A stretch of DNA of 64,000 nucleotides from contig NC_068970.1 of the NCBI RefSeq assembly GCF_016808095.1, positions 65,137,130 through 65,201,129 on the forward strand, read 5' to 3'. Every line of letters begins with the position of its first letter. The first letter of the stretch is position 1. Shown piece by piece: positions 12,501 through 25,875 of this stretch. The notes beneath the pieces are model-generated. The model saw only the letters and a program-made list of their open reading frames with translations. It was not told the DNA's origin and did not search any database. The translations under genes were made by a program, and so were the position numbers. Source of the stretch: Vigna angularis. Lineage: Eukaryota > Streptophyta > Magnoliopsida > Fabales > Fabaceae.

Positions 12501-15500
12501 TGAAAAACATTTATTTATTATGTACCTTGAATTTGTTGCTAATTATTCTCATTTGTCGAAAATTAAATTTGAAAATCCAATTTCATCTGTACATTTATCT
12601 ATAATATTGTGAAAAATCTAATACTTTTCATTTTGATCAGCATTAGATATTATTATGATATTATTCTTGATTTAAACAGAGAAAGGCCTGTCGTCTTGTC
12701 AGTATCAGAAATGAAGAAGAGACCACTAGCATATATTCTGAGGAAGATTCTGTCTCTTGTGCAAATGATATTATTCAAAGTAGAGAGGATCCTGATTTAT
12801 CTGACAATGAACCTGAAATAGTAGATTTGATAAATAGAATTGAACATATGAAGAAAGAGCGTTCTATTAATTGGTTGAGGGATTTTAAAGACTGGATGGG
12901 TATTCCTTCTGACAAATCAGTGCAGACTATGAAAGAAGGCAGCACTACACTGCATCATCAGAAGGGAAATTACATCATAAACAAGACAAATCCTGAGCAG
13001 TCTGGTGAAGTCTCTAGATATGCTTCAGACTCTGTTCTAGCCTCAGGGGATGACAGTAGCATGAATATTTTAGAATCTGATAGTTCTTTTGTAGATACAT
13101 ATGCTAGTTTTCATAGGCAACAACACTTTGACTATAGAGGTTTGCTTGGTAATGCCAGTGGGGCCTCACTTTTTGACTCGGGAGGACTGGACATGGAGAA
13201 GCTTAAATCCTCAATTGAGGGCATTGATAGTTCACTTTCACAAACTAGAAGTTCTCATGCTGACACCCTTACCACAGAAGGGGCACAAAGAATGACTGAA
13301 AATTTCAACATCTCACCATTGACTATTATTCATGATATATCTGGGTCTCAGTCATCTGCTTGCCCAGCATCTCCTCCTCATTTTCAAGAAGACCTTCTTC
13401 ATCGAAGGCAACACCTGGTGGAAGAAATTTTGCAGCTGTCGACAGATTCCTTTTCAGTAGCATCTTCTGATAGTAACACGAGCTGTAGTGAAGTTGATTG
13501 TGGTGAATTTGAGCCATCAGTTTCAGAAGTTGATAATCCCCAATGTAAAACTTATGTGGATGGTGTTGGTAGTCATTTATCTCAAAGTCAGCTTAAGGAA
13601 AAGTTTTGCAACCCAAGACAAGGAAATCTTGAAAGAGAAAATGGAATTTCTTCATGTAGTTCCTCCTGTGATCAAACTTCTAAGCAGCATGCGATTGATT
13701 TTGCTGAGAATACATTTTGTGCTAGCCAAGACACTTGTTTGTTGGAGAAAAGAAAAATCAGAAAGAAAGCCAAGAAGAGAATTATTTCAGTACTAGAAGA
13801 GAAATTAGATGGCAATGCTTCTCATGATACACAAGAGAAGATAAGTCAGGGACATATTTCTACAAATCTAAAGCAAGAATTGGACCTTAATGATTTTACT
13901 GAATTTTCTGTGCATAATTACTCTACCCAAGAGATTGATGATTTTATAGTGACATATTTCAATACAACTATTGCTGATTCTGAAGCCAGTGAGGTCTGTA
14001 GTCATTGTATGCGCTGTAATTGTGTCCTTCGGAGGGAGACAAACTATAAAGAAAGGTAATTATCAATCAGTTTAATTCACCAGCATTTGTGTGAATTTAC
14101 TGGGATGAATCAAATGAATGGTATCCTGATTTATCTTAAGCAATTTTGTTTATTTGGGTCTCTAATTATTTCCATAATTATTTTTGGATCACTAGTCAAT
14201 CATTATTCTGAATCATTATTTTTATTTTTCGTATTAATTTTTTTTTGGGAACTATCTCATCTGAAAAATGAAAGTACCATATGCTCACTTTGCCATTTCA
14301 TTCTAATCTTTCCAATACATCAACATCAACCAGCTGGTGCTTTCTTATGGTTTGCTGTTGATTACATTAAACAGTGTCTCTTAGGAGTTGTAAAATATCT
14401 GGATCCGTCTTAACTGGCATCCTTCCCTCCATTGTTTAAGTCGAAAACCTCCCCATGTTATCTGTCCTAAAACTTTGTTTATGCATAAGGGGGAAGAGTG
14501 AAGTAAAATGGTCAAAAGTGTTTAACTTCATTTATATTTCTTATAAAAATATTTTATGCTCCTGAGACAGAAAATGAGGCCTTTTGTCCAGGCCAAGCAC
14601 AAACCCTGCCTCCACCACCATATAGAACCCAGGTTGTCAAACTTGGAAGTGTATTTAAACTCGTGGAGCTTTTGTAGACTTGACTCATAATTTGTAATCT
14701 CATAAGAGTTTACCTAATATAAATGACATATATACTTGAACATAATACACTTAACATTCAACATTTTAACTCCATACAAAAGCAAAGTAGCAAACTAATG
14801 ACAGATCCAGACCCACTGATATCAGACATTGTGAATAACAGAGAGAGCAAGAGTGCAGCAAATGGAGATTAATAGTTATATGTATAGTGATAATTATAAT
14901 ATATAAACATATCACATCAAGGAGCATAACACTGAATGAGCTGATGAAAAAGAGAATGGTACAAAAAGTATCAAATTTATTACTAATAAGTCAATAAACA
15001 ATGGCCTCACTTAAGCTGACTGGACCACTATGACAGAGGAAGGAGCTTTCGCCTTTCACCAAAGGCAAAGGAAGGTGTAGAAGAGGCAATATTGATATAG
15101 TTGAGGGAGACGTGTGACTTTAAACGGATGATGAAATGAGCAAGAGAATAGGCAAGTTAGAGACATGACAATTTTTGATAAAAAATGTCAGATTGCGGGA
15201 AGTCACACCCCTTTCTAGTAGTTTTGATAAAAAAGGACGTGATATTTTCCAAAATAAACACTTTTTGTATGATTATTATTTGTAGTATGTATGCTAAAAT
15301 TTCTGCACATTCCTGAAATGGCGTGTTTAATTTTTTTTCCCTGTATGTAGTGAAGTTGCAGTATTACTGAGCAGCCAAAAGAAGCTCTATTTGCTACTGA
15401 TCAATGTTGCTTCTGATGGGTCAGGTTAGGCCATGAACTTTTGTTTTTGTTGGCAACAGAAACTTAATTGTTCCTTTCATTTTTTATTAGATTCACTTGT

Positions 15501-18045
15501 CTCCTTCTGTCCATGTCTATAATGTTTGTAAAATTATGAATCTCCTTTTCTGCTCTAGGGGGTTAACGTTCGTCCCTAGTTTAAACTAGGGCTTTGTGTT
15601 TGTTAAAAAGAAGTTCCAGAGCATTTACAATATTCGACTGAAAACAGAGTTAATATGACATCAGTAAAAGTCAATTCATATGACAGCTACTACAGGGAAC
15701 TTTAACTTTTTTACAGTTAAAATGTGCGTTTGATAATTTAGCACAATACAGTATCATTTCTCTCTTCATTTTGTTGTTTCTTTGAAGTTTATGTTAGTCT
15801 CTTTTGTTAATTTTATCTCTAAAGATGATTTAACTTCATATTATGCAAACAAAACCTATTTTTTAACCTAATTTTTAATTAATCTCAAATAACAAATCAT
15901 TTTTGTTAAACCAGAGCTTTCAATATTAATCATTTGGAACCAATTCTTCAACATTCTAAACCAAATGAGCCCTAAAAAAGGCTTAACTTTTAGTTCCTCT
16001 GAATGTTAAAAATGATACTTCATTCTTACCAAGTTACCAATATTTTTATCCATGTTTTGCAGCTTGAAAAATGAACACTCTTTTTAAATTTCCTTTATTG
16101 TTTTTTGAAAAAAAAAATGCATATTAATTCAACAAAATAGATCAATAAAGCTTTCTCTATTGGTTTTTATATTACTATTAAGACCCTCTCGGTATGCCAT
16201 ACAGGTACAATCTTGAATGTGTTGAGTTCCCACAATATTGAAGAAGTTTGTGAGGTGCAAGTAGGAATGGGACTTCAGGTGTTGAGGTTAGTGAACTTGT
16301 ATACTTACGTTGACTTGAGAAACAACAGCTTGCTAAGTATAATTATTTTGGCCGTCAGGGTAAATTTTGAGAACGAAGAAACGTATCTTTTTGTCACAAG
16401 AAGCATTGAGAAATCAAGAGAATTACTATGCACCATACATGTGCTTGATTCAAGTGATGGAAATGATAGATGCTCAATAAGAAGGTGATTTACCTTTTAT
16501 CTTAGATACGCACTCATTTAAAGGGTGTATGTCTTTGTGACAGTATTGATATTATCAATTGCTCTACATATGTGATCTATGAATATGTTATGTTTTTTTA
16601 TTTTATATTCTTCCTGTTATAATAGACGGATTGTGGAAATTTAAATGGCAGTTTGGAGCAGGTCCAGGTTGGGTTGTTTGACAAACAAGTATGTGGTGGT
16701 TCAAATGTGAGCATATATCAGTATGCAATGGTGCTCGTTTTTTGTAAAAACGGAAGTGGTAAGCTTCTGTCCAGTCATTTTATACAGTTCTTTTTTCTTT
16801 ATATTCTATTCTAATGAGAATTACAGCGGTCAATTTATTTTTACGTCATGAACCTTTTTGGAGATTAATTTACTCTATTATTATGTAAAAAGATGTCTTA
16901 AAACTATATGTAAAATTGCAAAAGATATTTTCATCAGATGGTAGGAAGTCGGAATAGTGTATATTTACATTTAGTTGGATGATTGTGTGAAGCCACTTTT
17001 GACGGGAGTTTCCATCAATTTTATTTCAGTAGTATTACTTTGGGAAGGTTTCAGAAAAGCTGTTTTTCAATGGACAAAATCTTTTTAAAATGTCTTCAAA
17101 ACGTTTTATTTTTAGTAACTAATAGTTTACAGATATTAAGCTATCCATCGTCTTAAACTTCCAGAGGAATCATGGCTGTCGAGATCACTCTTTGTGATTG
17201 GAGGGTATGTGCTTTTATGCATTGAAGATGTTAAGCAGCTGTACTCGTTTTCATCGGATGCATCCGTGTCTCCATATTTCAGAATTGATTCGTTTAGCTC
17301 CATTGCTGACATTACAGAGATGGTGAGTACACTTTTTTGGCCAAATGACGTTGGAAGTACCCGACAATTAGAAACAAACAAAACCAGTGGATTTTTATCT
17401 CTTAATGTCATCCCAAAATCCTCCTTGTGAATGGAAGATGAGAAGAACATCTTTTTTACTGCGTAGATAATTTTCTACAATAAAATATATTTTACAATTA
17501 TGATCCTCCGATAGATATCTTTGATGCCACCTTATAATGGTCATTGGCATGATATAAATTCTTATCACGTCATTACTAAAACAGTGACAGAAAACATTTT
17601 CAAAAAATCATAAAATTTATAGAGATGAAAGTGAGCAAGAAAATTGCTGAATTAAAATCAAATTTAGTGATATTCTTATATACTAAAAACAGATTTAAGC
17701 ATTCCTAAATCTCTTCCCACTTATCATTTTGGTCCCGCTTACTCTTTGAACCCCCAATTATTGTCGCTTATTTTTGCTTGGCTTGTTTAATGTTATTCTT
17801 TCCAGGTTATTGAGGGTGGTGGCAGCTACTGTGTGACTTTAAGTCTGACATGTCCTCTGGCAGAACTCCATCCATTTACCCAAATGAACCTCGAATCTGT
17901 CAATCACGAAAATACGGCTCCTAGCTCTCTTAAATTGAAGCTTCGGTGGTTCTCCAGAAATTACCTTGTGAAGTTTGTGTCATTGTTGAAGGCAATCCAT
18001 GAAAAAAAAACGGGGTCACCTTTGGTAGTAAGATGCATATCGTAA
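9568..18045 (+). CDS. LRR protein, STK11-interacting-protein type (1083 aa, 11 exons)
   Basis: Exons 9568-10008, 10100-10357, 11835-12077, 12315-12461, 12680-14055, 15351-15424, 16205-16286, 16359-16484, 16652-16758, 17165-17322 and 17806-18045 join in frame to 1084 codons including TAA. Residues 1-147 form a conserved N-terminal region (MTIVTGDRYLVKLVEF; the stretch DYLRAYVSDLGDHRALEQLR). Residues ~180-290 hold leucine-rich repeats of SDS22-like spacing (VETLDLSRNKF, LKHLDLGFNHL, LEGLDLSYNIV, LQSLWLEGNPL). The large fifth exon encodes a Ser-rich, low-complexity middle. The C-terminal ~260 residues look globular. Plant proteins with this architecture are annotated as serine/threonine-protein kinase 11-interacting proteins or as outer-arm dynein light chain 1-like. 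A direct LKB1-type role in plants is unproven. Intron 10358-11834 is 1.5 kb; intron 16287-16358 is only 72 nt. Confidence 0.85.
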
Positions 18046-21000
18046 ATCATTTTTGCTGTGTTAGTTCATATTAATTTCATTCATTTTTGTTTTTTATTTT
18101 CATATTCTTTTTGTCAATTAGTTTGTTTGCTTGGTGTGTTGAGTCTGCAATAGTTTCCTTCCCCTTATTCTTTGATTTGTGTCCACTCTGTGGCTGTTCT
18201 TTGTGTATAGAATTGTATAGTATATCACTAGACGTTATCATCCTGTTGTCTTGCTCCACCCCCCTCTCCCCTCATCCTAGATAGAAAAAAAGCGACGAGA
18301 AAATTTCCAATCTAAACTAGATTTGCTATACAACCTTCGACTCCATTTCCAGTGCATTAGTAGTAAAGCTTCCTATTGATAATTAAAACACTTCCTTTCC
18401 GCTTCTTGTATGGACAGAGATGAAAATAACTATTAACATTGATTTGCTACTCAAGAAATTGCTGCAAGATCAGCTACATATTTGATAGCTAATAACCACT
18501 TACACCTTAGGTCCTACTCATGATTACACATCTTTTGTCATTAAACTTGAACTTTGCTAGTGAAATTTTGGCTCCAAAATTTCATCAGCTGACCGATTAA
18601 CAAGCTTCCTATTGTACTCATCGATTGCATATAATGGGTTTGTTGTGGAACAGAGTTCGGTTACCCAGCATCGGCATTCATATCACTAGCATTAGAATAA
18701 CAAAATCCGTAGGTTGAAGTGGATCTGAGCTCCTTCTGCATGAGGTCGTCATCCGCTTGCAGGATATACTTAAAATCTTTCCACAAAAAGACTAATATAT
18801 TTTGAATTATTCTAGAAATATGAATAATAAATTTTATTATCAAGTGATGTAGAATAATTAAATAGAAACTTTATTTCTCTAATGCATTCCGAAATTTTGT
18901 AATTTGAAATGTGTTTTTTAGAGTGGTTTTGGAACATATAATTTGAAGGGAGGAAGAAAAGTTAAAAAAGAAAGAAAAAGAGAGATAAAAAGGTCATCAC
19001 AATACAATGGGAAGAATGTAGGAAGAAAAGATGGAGGTGTAAAATCCAATTGCTAAGAAATGGTTATTTGTTATTGCATGTTATGGAATAAGAGCTTTTT
19101 CTTTTTTTTATCCACGTTTCCTTTTCTAAATATTTCTTAAAAATCTCTCCTCACTCTGTAACCTCGCCACCACACCGCATCCATTCCTCTCACATTCACC
19201 CTCACCATTGCATGTTCTGTACTTCCATACGGTTCTTGCATTCAGATGCTCTCATATTTCTTTTTTTTTCTTTTTACATCTCTCCTTTTTTCATCATTTT
19301 ACTAACAAAAAAATCCCTGAAACCCATTTTGGTTTAAGGGTCTCCCAAAGAAACCCTTACTGATCAATTATATATTCTGAAATACAGAATTAGCTGTACA
19401 TAATGCAAGAATTGAAATCAATTGGTGATGGAGTTTCGATTGAGAGCTCTTCTTGTCGCCCAAGAGTATAATATATGCATGTATAAGTTTATTTCAAATT
19501 ATGTTTTTCTTTATTTAACAAAATTATTTAGTATATTTAAAACAATACAAATATATCACAGAAGCATTATAACTTATACATTAAGAACAACTTTGATATA
19601 CAAATTTGTTCATAAAGCTTTTTTTATCAGAAAACAAAATGTGTTCTTAGTTCTGAATAATCAAACGCCAGTTTGTGATGGAATATCCAAATATAAAGAG
19701 AAAGCGAAAGACATAAATTTTATGCTGTTTGTTTTAAACCATGCTTAGAACTAAGTTAGTATATTGATACATTTTGCGTCTTTTGAGTTGCGCAACACTG
19801 TTTCATGGTGAGGCTGTGTATTCATTTGTCACATTTAAAATACAATTTTAACGAAGTAGTCACACCTTAAAGCACAATTTTTTTTAAATGAAGTTTCGCT
19901 GTAAAGCACATTCTTAGAATTTAAGAAGACGTTTTCAATTAATCTTTTTTATTCTAGTAGTGTTTTAAAGCACTACTTCACCTTTTGAAAAAAATAAATA
20001 AATTTTACGAACATTATTTAAAACACAAAAGTAGTTTTATGTTCTAAAACACAACTTTACAAAATTTCAAAAAAATTATCTATTTTAGTAACTTTTTTTC
20101 AAAATTACCCCATAAATGTAAAAGACCCTTATTTATATTACCCAAAAGATAGCAGATAAGGTGATTGTAAAGAAAAATGAACAGCTATTTATACCAGAAA
20201 AAAAAGTGAAAACTTTGTCTAGCAGCCAAACAAAGTACAAAAAAAAAAGGTTAATTTAAAGCCAACAGTCCTAGTAAAAAGGACGTTCAATACACCTGAG
20301 TGTTTATTGTTGGCTGGCAACCGAAGAAAATTCTGGGAATCATTATTTTCTAGAGTTGTTTAGTTCACGAATACAGTTATTGAGATAATTTTTTTAAGGA
20401 ATGAGCCATTGAAACTTGACCACAAACTCTATAATCCGACATAACGATAAACGAAAATAGGTAGAAAGAGAAAAGTTAGAAGAAAAGGCACGCGATATTG
20501 GCGCGGCTCAATCAGACCAGAGAATCAAAGGTGAATGATTGAAGCTAAGGTCAGTTTGAACCGTTCCAACACCTCGTGTTGGTGCCTAACTTTTTGGTAT
20601 TGCTTCATTGAGACTCATCTCAACAACACTTGCATATATGCTTCAGATTGTATGCAGTGTGGTGGTAGTGTCACTGCTACTGCACTGATCCCTTATTATA
20701 TATAATAAAATTTGTTTGAGTGTAATGATTAGAGCATTTGATTTTGGTTGATTGAGAAGAACAAACAGAATCCTCCAAAGATATGTTGAATCTACTGATC
20801 TCTCTAAGATTGCCGGCCACCATTTGCCGCCTGCCTTTCAATTCTCTTAATATCTTCACCTTTATCATCGATATTTCCCTTCCCATCATCCATCTCACAT
20901 TTCTATTTTAACTTATTCATACTCTTTAGCTGAAAATTTTTACAATAATTCTACACCATAAGGAATTCAACAGTTCTGGCAAATCATTTTTAATGCCATA

Positions 21001-21468
21001 GGGGCTTCAATATAAATGTTTTTGTTTTTACAGCTCAGTAAAACTAACTGCTACTCAGTCGGATCTGGAAATAAAACAAATAACTAATCCACACTAATTA
21101 AAAAAGTAAAGAAAAAAGTAAAAGGAGAGAAAATTGATAAAAAGTGAGATTGATTTTATAAATTGTTTGACTGTATAAAAGTTATATATATATTTCAAAT
21201 AATAAGACGTGTTTTATATTAGTTTTTACCAACCATCACTCTTATTTACAGACGTGTACATCCTCCCCAAGGAAACCAGTACTTGTTGGGCAATTGGTTT
21301 AAACTTACGAATACATTCTTCTGAATTTGAACACAAAATTGCGTGTTTCAATGCATGAGTTGGGAGAGAATGATTTGTTACTTTTAGAATAAACATACTT
21401 TTAAGCTTTTTCAACTGTAATCTAAAATATGCTCTTATAATTTATCAAGAATCCTTTTTGGAATATGT

Positions 21469-21476
21469 GCATATAC
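21469..21476. promoter_or_regulatory. P1BS-like site (GNATATNC) upstream of STR
   Basis: GCATATAC fits the P1BS consensus GNATATNC bound by PHR1-type phosphate-starvation regulators. It lies about 590 bases before the STR start codon. Such sites are known in promoters of mycorrhizal phosphate-transporter genes. A single match in this much AT-rich DNA is not far from chance. Confidence 0.25.
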
Positions 21477-21757
21477 TTACAAACGACCATGCTGACTCTA
21501 TTCAGAGTATGCTGAATTAAATTTTGAGGGAACCTTGAAATTTGATGCCATGTTTTGTTTTGTTTTGAGTTGATTATCATCAAGTACCTGCATAACAGAT
21601 TATACTATACTAGTGTGATGTTTTTACATAAATACCAGCTATCCTAGCATACAAACATGGTAGCTCTAAATGTTAAACAATTAGTTTAGGGGAAGCAAAT
21701 ATCAATGGATGTTAAAGCCGACTCATGTGGAGAGTGACACAAAAATATCATTCTATT

Positions 21758-21771
21758 CGGTACAATCAAAG
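21758..21771 (-). promoter_or_regulatory. AW-box-like site upstream of STR
   Basis: Read on the minus strand this fits C-n-T-n-G-(n)7-C-G, the AW-box bound by WRINKLED-type AP2 factors; on the plus strand it reads CGGTACAATCAAAG. It lies about 290 bases before the STR ATG. WRI5-type factors are known to activate lipid-export genes, including STR, in arbuscular mycorrhiza. The motif has only five fixed bases plus spacing, so a chance match in a promoter this size is expected about half the time. Confidence 0.3.
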
Positions 21772-22061
21772 AAAATGTGTTGGTAAATCCAAAGAGAAAG
21801 AGAAATGGAATGCACCAATCCAAAGTTTGCCGTCTGACAATTTGTTTCTGTTGTCTTCCTCATTATTCTCGAGTCACAATCTTCCATTGCATTTCATTCC
21901 AATGCTTTCATTTCCACCGTCACCTCTTGTCCGTATTTCATACCTTATAACCTTTTTATTTAAACAATCCACAGCTCAACTTTAGCGCTTTAACACCAGC
22001 AAGCCCTCCCTTAAACACCAGCAGCAAAGAAGGGCAGAAGTGGTTGCTGAAGTTCACTGCA

Positions 22062-25000
22062 ATGGCGAGGCCAGAAAGGACGCGTAGAAATAAAAGCCTA
22101 GAGACTCTAATGGATTCGGACAAACCAGGAAGAGGAAGAAATGTGAACCAACAGGGACCCCAGAAGTCCACTCCTGGCTATGGCCTTGAATTCAGTAACC
22201 TCTCGTATAGTATCATAAAAAAGCAGAAAAAGGATGGAGTATGGATCAACAAAGAAACATATCTTCTCCATGACATCTCTGGCCAAGCAATAAAAGGTGA
22301 AATTATGGCAGTCATGGGGCCTAGTGGTGCTGGAAAATCCACCTTTCTTGATGCATTGGCAGGGAGAATTGCTAGAGGGAGTCTAGAAGGATCAGTTAGA
22401 ATTGATGGAAAACCAGTAAAACTGAGCTCCTCTACTTTGTTTATTTATGGATCCAAATCAGATATATGTTTTACTTTTCACCAAAAAAAGGGAGATATTC
22501 TCTCTTTCTATTCTCTTTAACTTAATAATGCTATATTATGGTGCAGATTACTACAAGCTACATGAAAATGGTGTCATCATATGTGATGCAAGATGACCAG
22601 CTCTTCCCTATGTTGACAGTTTTTGAAACATTTATGTTTGCAGCTGAAGTTAGGCTTCCTCCTTCCATTTCCAGGGCAGAAAAGAAGAAGAGGGTGTATG
22701 AACTACTTGACCAACTGGGCTTACAGGTATATATAATCCATCGTCTCTCACTCATTTACAGACATAAAATGGCAGGTTAATGACTTCATCCCCGTTCAGA
22801 GTGCTACACATACATATATTGGTGACGAAGGAAGGAGAGGAGTGTCAGGAGGGGAACGACGAAGGGTATCTATTGGCATAGATATCATCCATAAGCCATC
22901 ACTTCTGTTTCTTGACGAACCTACCTCAGGCCTTGACTCTACAAGTGCTTACAGTGTTGTAGAAAAGGTTAAAGACATAGCTCGAGGAGGAAGCATTGTC
23001 CTTATGACCATACACCAGCCTTCATTTAGAATTCAAATGCTCCTGGATCAGATCACAGTCCTTGCAAGGTGAAAATTTCACAGCCTATATTTTCTTTTGT
23101 AGATAAAGCCTATATATGATGTTTATATTACTGTCTAAGGAGCCTAAATGAGGAGATATATAAAGCTTATTATTATATAGACCATCTGAATTTGATAGGC
23201 AATGATAGGAAGACCTAATAAGATATTGAATACATCAGTTTATGACGAGATAAGAAGTTACAACTGTGAGAAACTTGTAGGAAAACCTTTAGGGGACTTA
23301 TACCTTGCTGTTAAGATTGTAAGTAGAATGGGCCTCAGCTCGATGTAAAAACAAGGAGAAACTCTAGTACTTCACATGGATGAACTGGAACAATATATTC
23401 ACAACATATGAAAACAAATTCCTGACCAGATCTGCTTGTGTTTGATGATGTTGTAGGGGAAGATTGATATATATGGGCAAGCCAGATGCACTACAAGATC
23501 ACATGTCCAGATTTGGAAGGCCTGTTCCTGATGGAGAAAACAGTATTGAGTATCTTCTAGATGTTATAAGTGAATATGATCAAGCAACGGTTGGGCTTGA
23601 CCCCCTAATCCAATTCCAACGTGATGGCCTGAAACCTGACCCCGCAGCCATGACCCCTGTTCCAAAAACTCCAAGGACACCTTTCACAAGAAACAATCCT
23701 TCATCTAAGCACTTAATTAGCCTACGTAGCCAAGGATTTACTGCTGGAACACAACAACCTCATTCTGCACAGTTTAGTTATCGCGACGAGGATGACGATG
23801 ATGAGAATTTCGATAACTCCCTAGAAAGGAATAGTGTCCCAACACCAAGGAATATGACCAGTGGTGTTCACCCACGTTTGGCTTCTCAGTTCTACAAAGA
23901 TTTCTCAGCCAAAGATTTCTCTATCTGGCTTTACAATGGTGTCGTAGGAACGCCGCGGCGGCAACCATCATGGACTCCAGCAAGAACACCAGGATGGACG
24001 CCTGGGAAAACACCCATGTCAGGACCAAGAAGTGCAGTTTCCTACCAACATTCTGCAGCTTATCGGTATCCTAATCGCCCCAAAACTCCTGCAGTGGATA
24101 GTCAGTCTATGGACTATTCGGAAACTTCATATGCCCCTTCTCTTGAAGGATTTGAGATTGAGGAAGTGGTTGATGAGCCAGTTTTAGGATCCAAGTACGC
24201 AAACCCATGGTGGCGTGAGGTTGCAGTGCTCTCGTGGCGAACAGCACTAAATGTAATTCGCACCCCGGAACTCTTCCTCTCTCGTGAGATTGTGTTAACT
24301 GTTATGGCACTTATCCTGTCCAGCATTTTTGGAAATCTGAGTCATCATTCTTTCAAAGACATCAATAGGCTCCTCAATTTCTACATCTTTGCAGTGTGCC
24401 TTGTTTTCTTTTCCTCCAATGACGCAGTCCCATCTTTCATCATGGAGAGGTTCATCTTCATCAGGGAGACTTCCCATAACGCTTATCGTGCTTCTTCATA
24501 TGTTATTTCTTCCCTCATTGTTTACCTCCCATTTTTCGCTGTTCAAGGACTTACATTTGCTGCCATAACCAGAGAAATGCTCCGCTTGAATAGCAGTCTC
24601 TTGTATTTCTGGCTGACACTTTATGCCTCGCTTATCACTACTAATGCATATGTGATGCTTGTCAGTGCACTCGTGCCTAGTTACATCACAGGGTATGCAG
24701 TAGTCATAGCCACAACAGCACTCTTCTTTTTGACCTGCGGTTTCTTCCTCAAGCAAACTCAGATACCCATTTATTGGAGGTGGCTTCACTATGTTTCTGC
24801 AATCAAATATCCTTTTGAGGCATTGCTAACAAATGAATTCAAGAACCTCGACTGCTACACAGGAAACAAAGCAGAATTATCCCCCGGACCTTTAGGAGAC
24901 TTGAAGCCCAGCAAACATCATAACTCCAGTCTGCCAGATAACTGCTTATTAGGTGTAGACATCTTGTCCTCAATGGATATCAAAATGCAAAACATATGGT

Positions 25001-25092
25001 ATGACATTTTAATCCTGCTAGGTTGGGGAGTTCTTTACAGGTTGTTCTTCTATTTGGTTTTGAGATTTTACTCCAAGAACGAGAGAAAATGA
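22062..25092 (+). CDS. STR: STR: half-size ABCG transporter for arbuscular mycorrhiza (812 aa, 4 exons)
   Basis: Exons 22062-22415, 22547-22726, 22800-23068 and 23457-25092 join in frame to 813 codons including TGA. The ATP-binding domain comes first: Walker [10 protein letters not shown] (~86-94), signature VSGGERRR (~193-200), Walker B LLFLDEP (~213-219) and switch TIHQPS. A ~250-residue linker rich in TP-x-TP motifs ([15 protein letters not shown]) precedes a six-helix ABC2 membrane domain from about residue 519. This order and linker mark the ABCG subfamily and specifically the STR type ([35 protein letters not shown]) rather than STR2. STR and STR2 form a heterodimer in the periarbuscular membrane, needed for arbuscules and thought to export lipid to the fungus. 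Expression should be confined to colonised cortex cells. The gene looks intact, implying a mycorrhizal host. Confidence 0.93.
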
Positions 25093-25875
25093 ACCATTTA
25101 CCGCCCCTTTTTATTAGGATAACATGCTCATATATGCTCCGACCTGCTAAAAGCTGAAGGTCACAGCGGTTACGTTATTTCTTGTATCATTGCTATCATA
25201 TTCGTGAGAACTCATTATATTCTGTTAAAGAAGCTTGCGAATTTTCTGCATCTGTTCCTAAGGTGCGACTGGCAATTTTTATGCTTACGAAACTACTACA
25301 ATTAATTGCTCTGAGGAAACAAAAAACCATCATAAGTAAACCTATTATAACGGGGAAGATGGGTATAATAACACCAGCAATAGCCCGACCAACATTGTAT
25401 CCGTTCATACCATGATCAATGTTAAAATAGAAACCCTCCTATCAATCACACCACAATTTGCATGCTCTAGTAAAAAATAGGAATAATGCTTCGGAGGCCT
25501 GACTTTGAACGATAAGAGAAAGATAGGGAGAGAAAAACTGACCCACCCAAATCTTTTCAATGTAACCTTCGGCATATTTGGATAGGAACTCAATCTTTCT
25601 TGTATCTTCATGTGCCCCAGTTGGACCCAGTACCAAAGGCTCCCGATTCCAAAACTCATTAACTAATTTTAATAAATATGGTTTACTTCCGTTCCCCCAA
25701 TACAGTAATCACAAACCTAAAATCAGCTTTAAAATTTGAAACTCGTTCGAAATTAACACTAACATTTTGTACATGGAGAAACGTCTAGACAAAACACATT
25801 AACTAAATTACTCCTAGCCTTTGAGTTGCGCTATGGACATGTAAACTGAAATCAGGGTTTTTATAAGGTATTCAC
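25093..25875. other. Tail-to-tail spacer between STR and TDX
   Basis: 783 bases between the STR stop (+) and the TDX stop (-), so it contains both 3' UTRs. No coding signal is seen. The frames of 60-84 codons on either strand overlap each other and have no recognisable content. Confidence 0.6.

Larger units (their letters stand above)
18046..22061. other. 4-kb AT-rich spacer upstream of STR
   Basis: No gene is supported. The left part contains 3' flank of the LRR gene. Around 19790-20110 there are AT-rich segments with repeated AAAGCACA/AAAACAC words and a small palindrome (AGTAGTG-n8-CACTACT, near 19960), which may be old transposon remains. The frame at 19422-19748 is AT-rich low-complexity sequence and is not called. 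The last 300 bases are the STR promoter and 5' UTR. Confidence 0.5.

Noticed and set aside
14087..14413. 108-aa plus-strand frame between exons 5 and 6 of the LRR gene
   Set aside because: Falls in an intron defined by in-phase neighbouring exons; sequence is AT-rich hydrophobic filler.
19422..19748. 108-aa plus-strand frame upstream of STR
   Set aside because: AT-rich low-complexity region, no conserved motif, no promoter or splice support.
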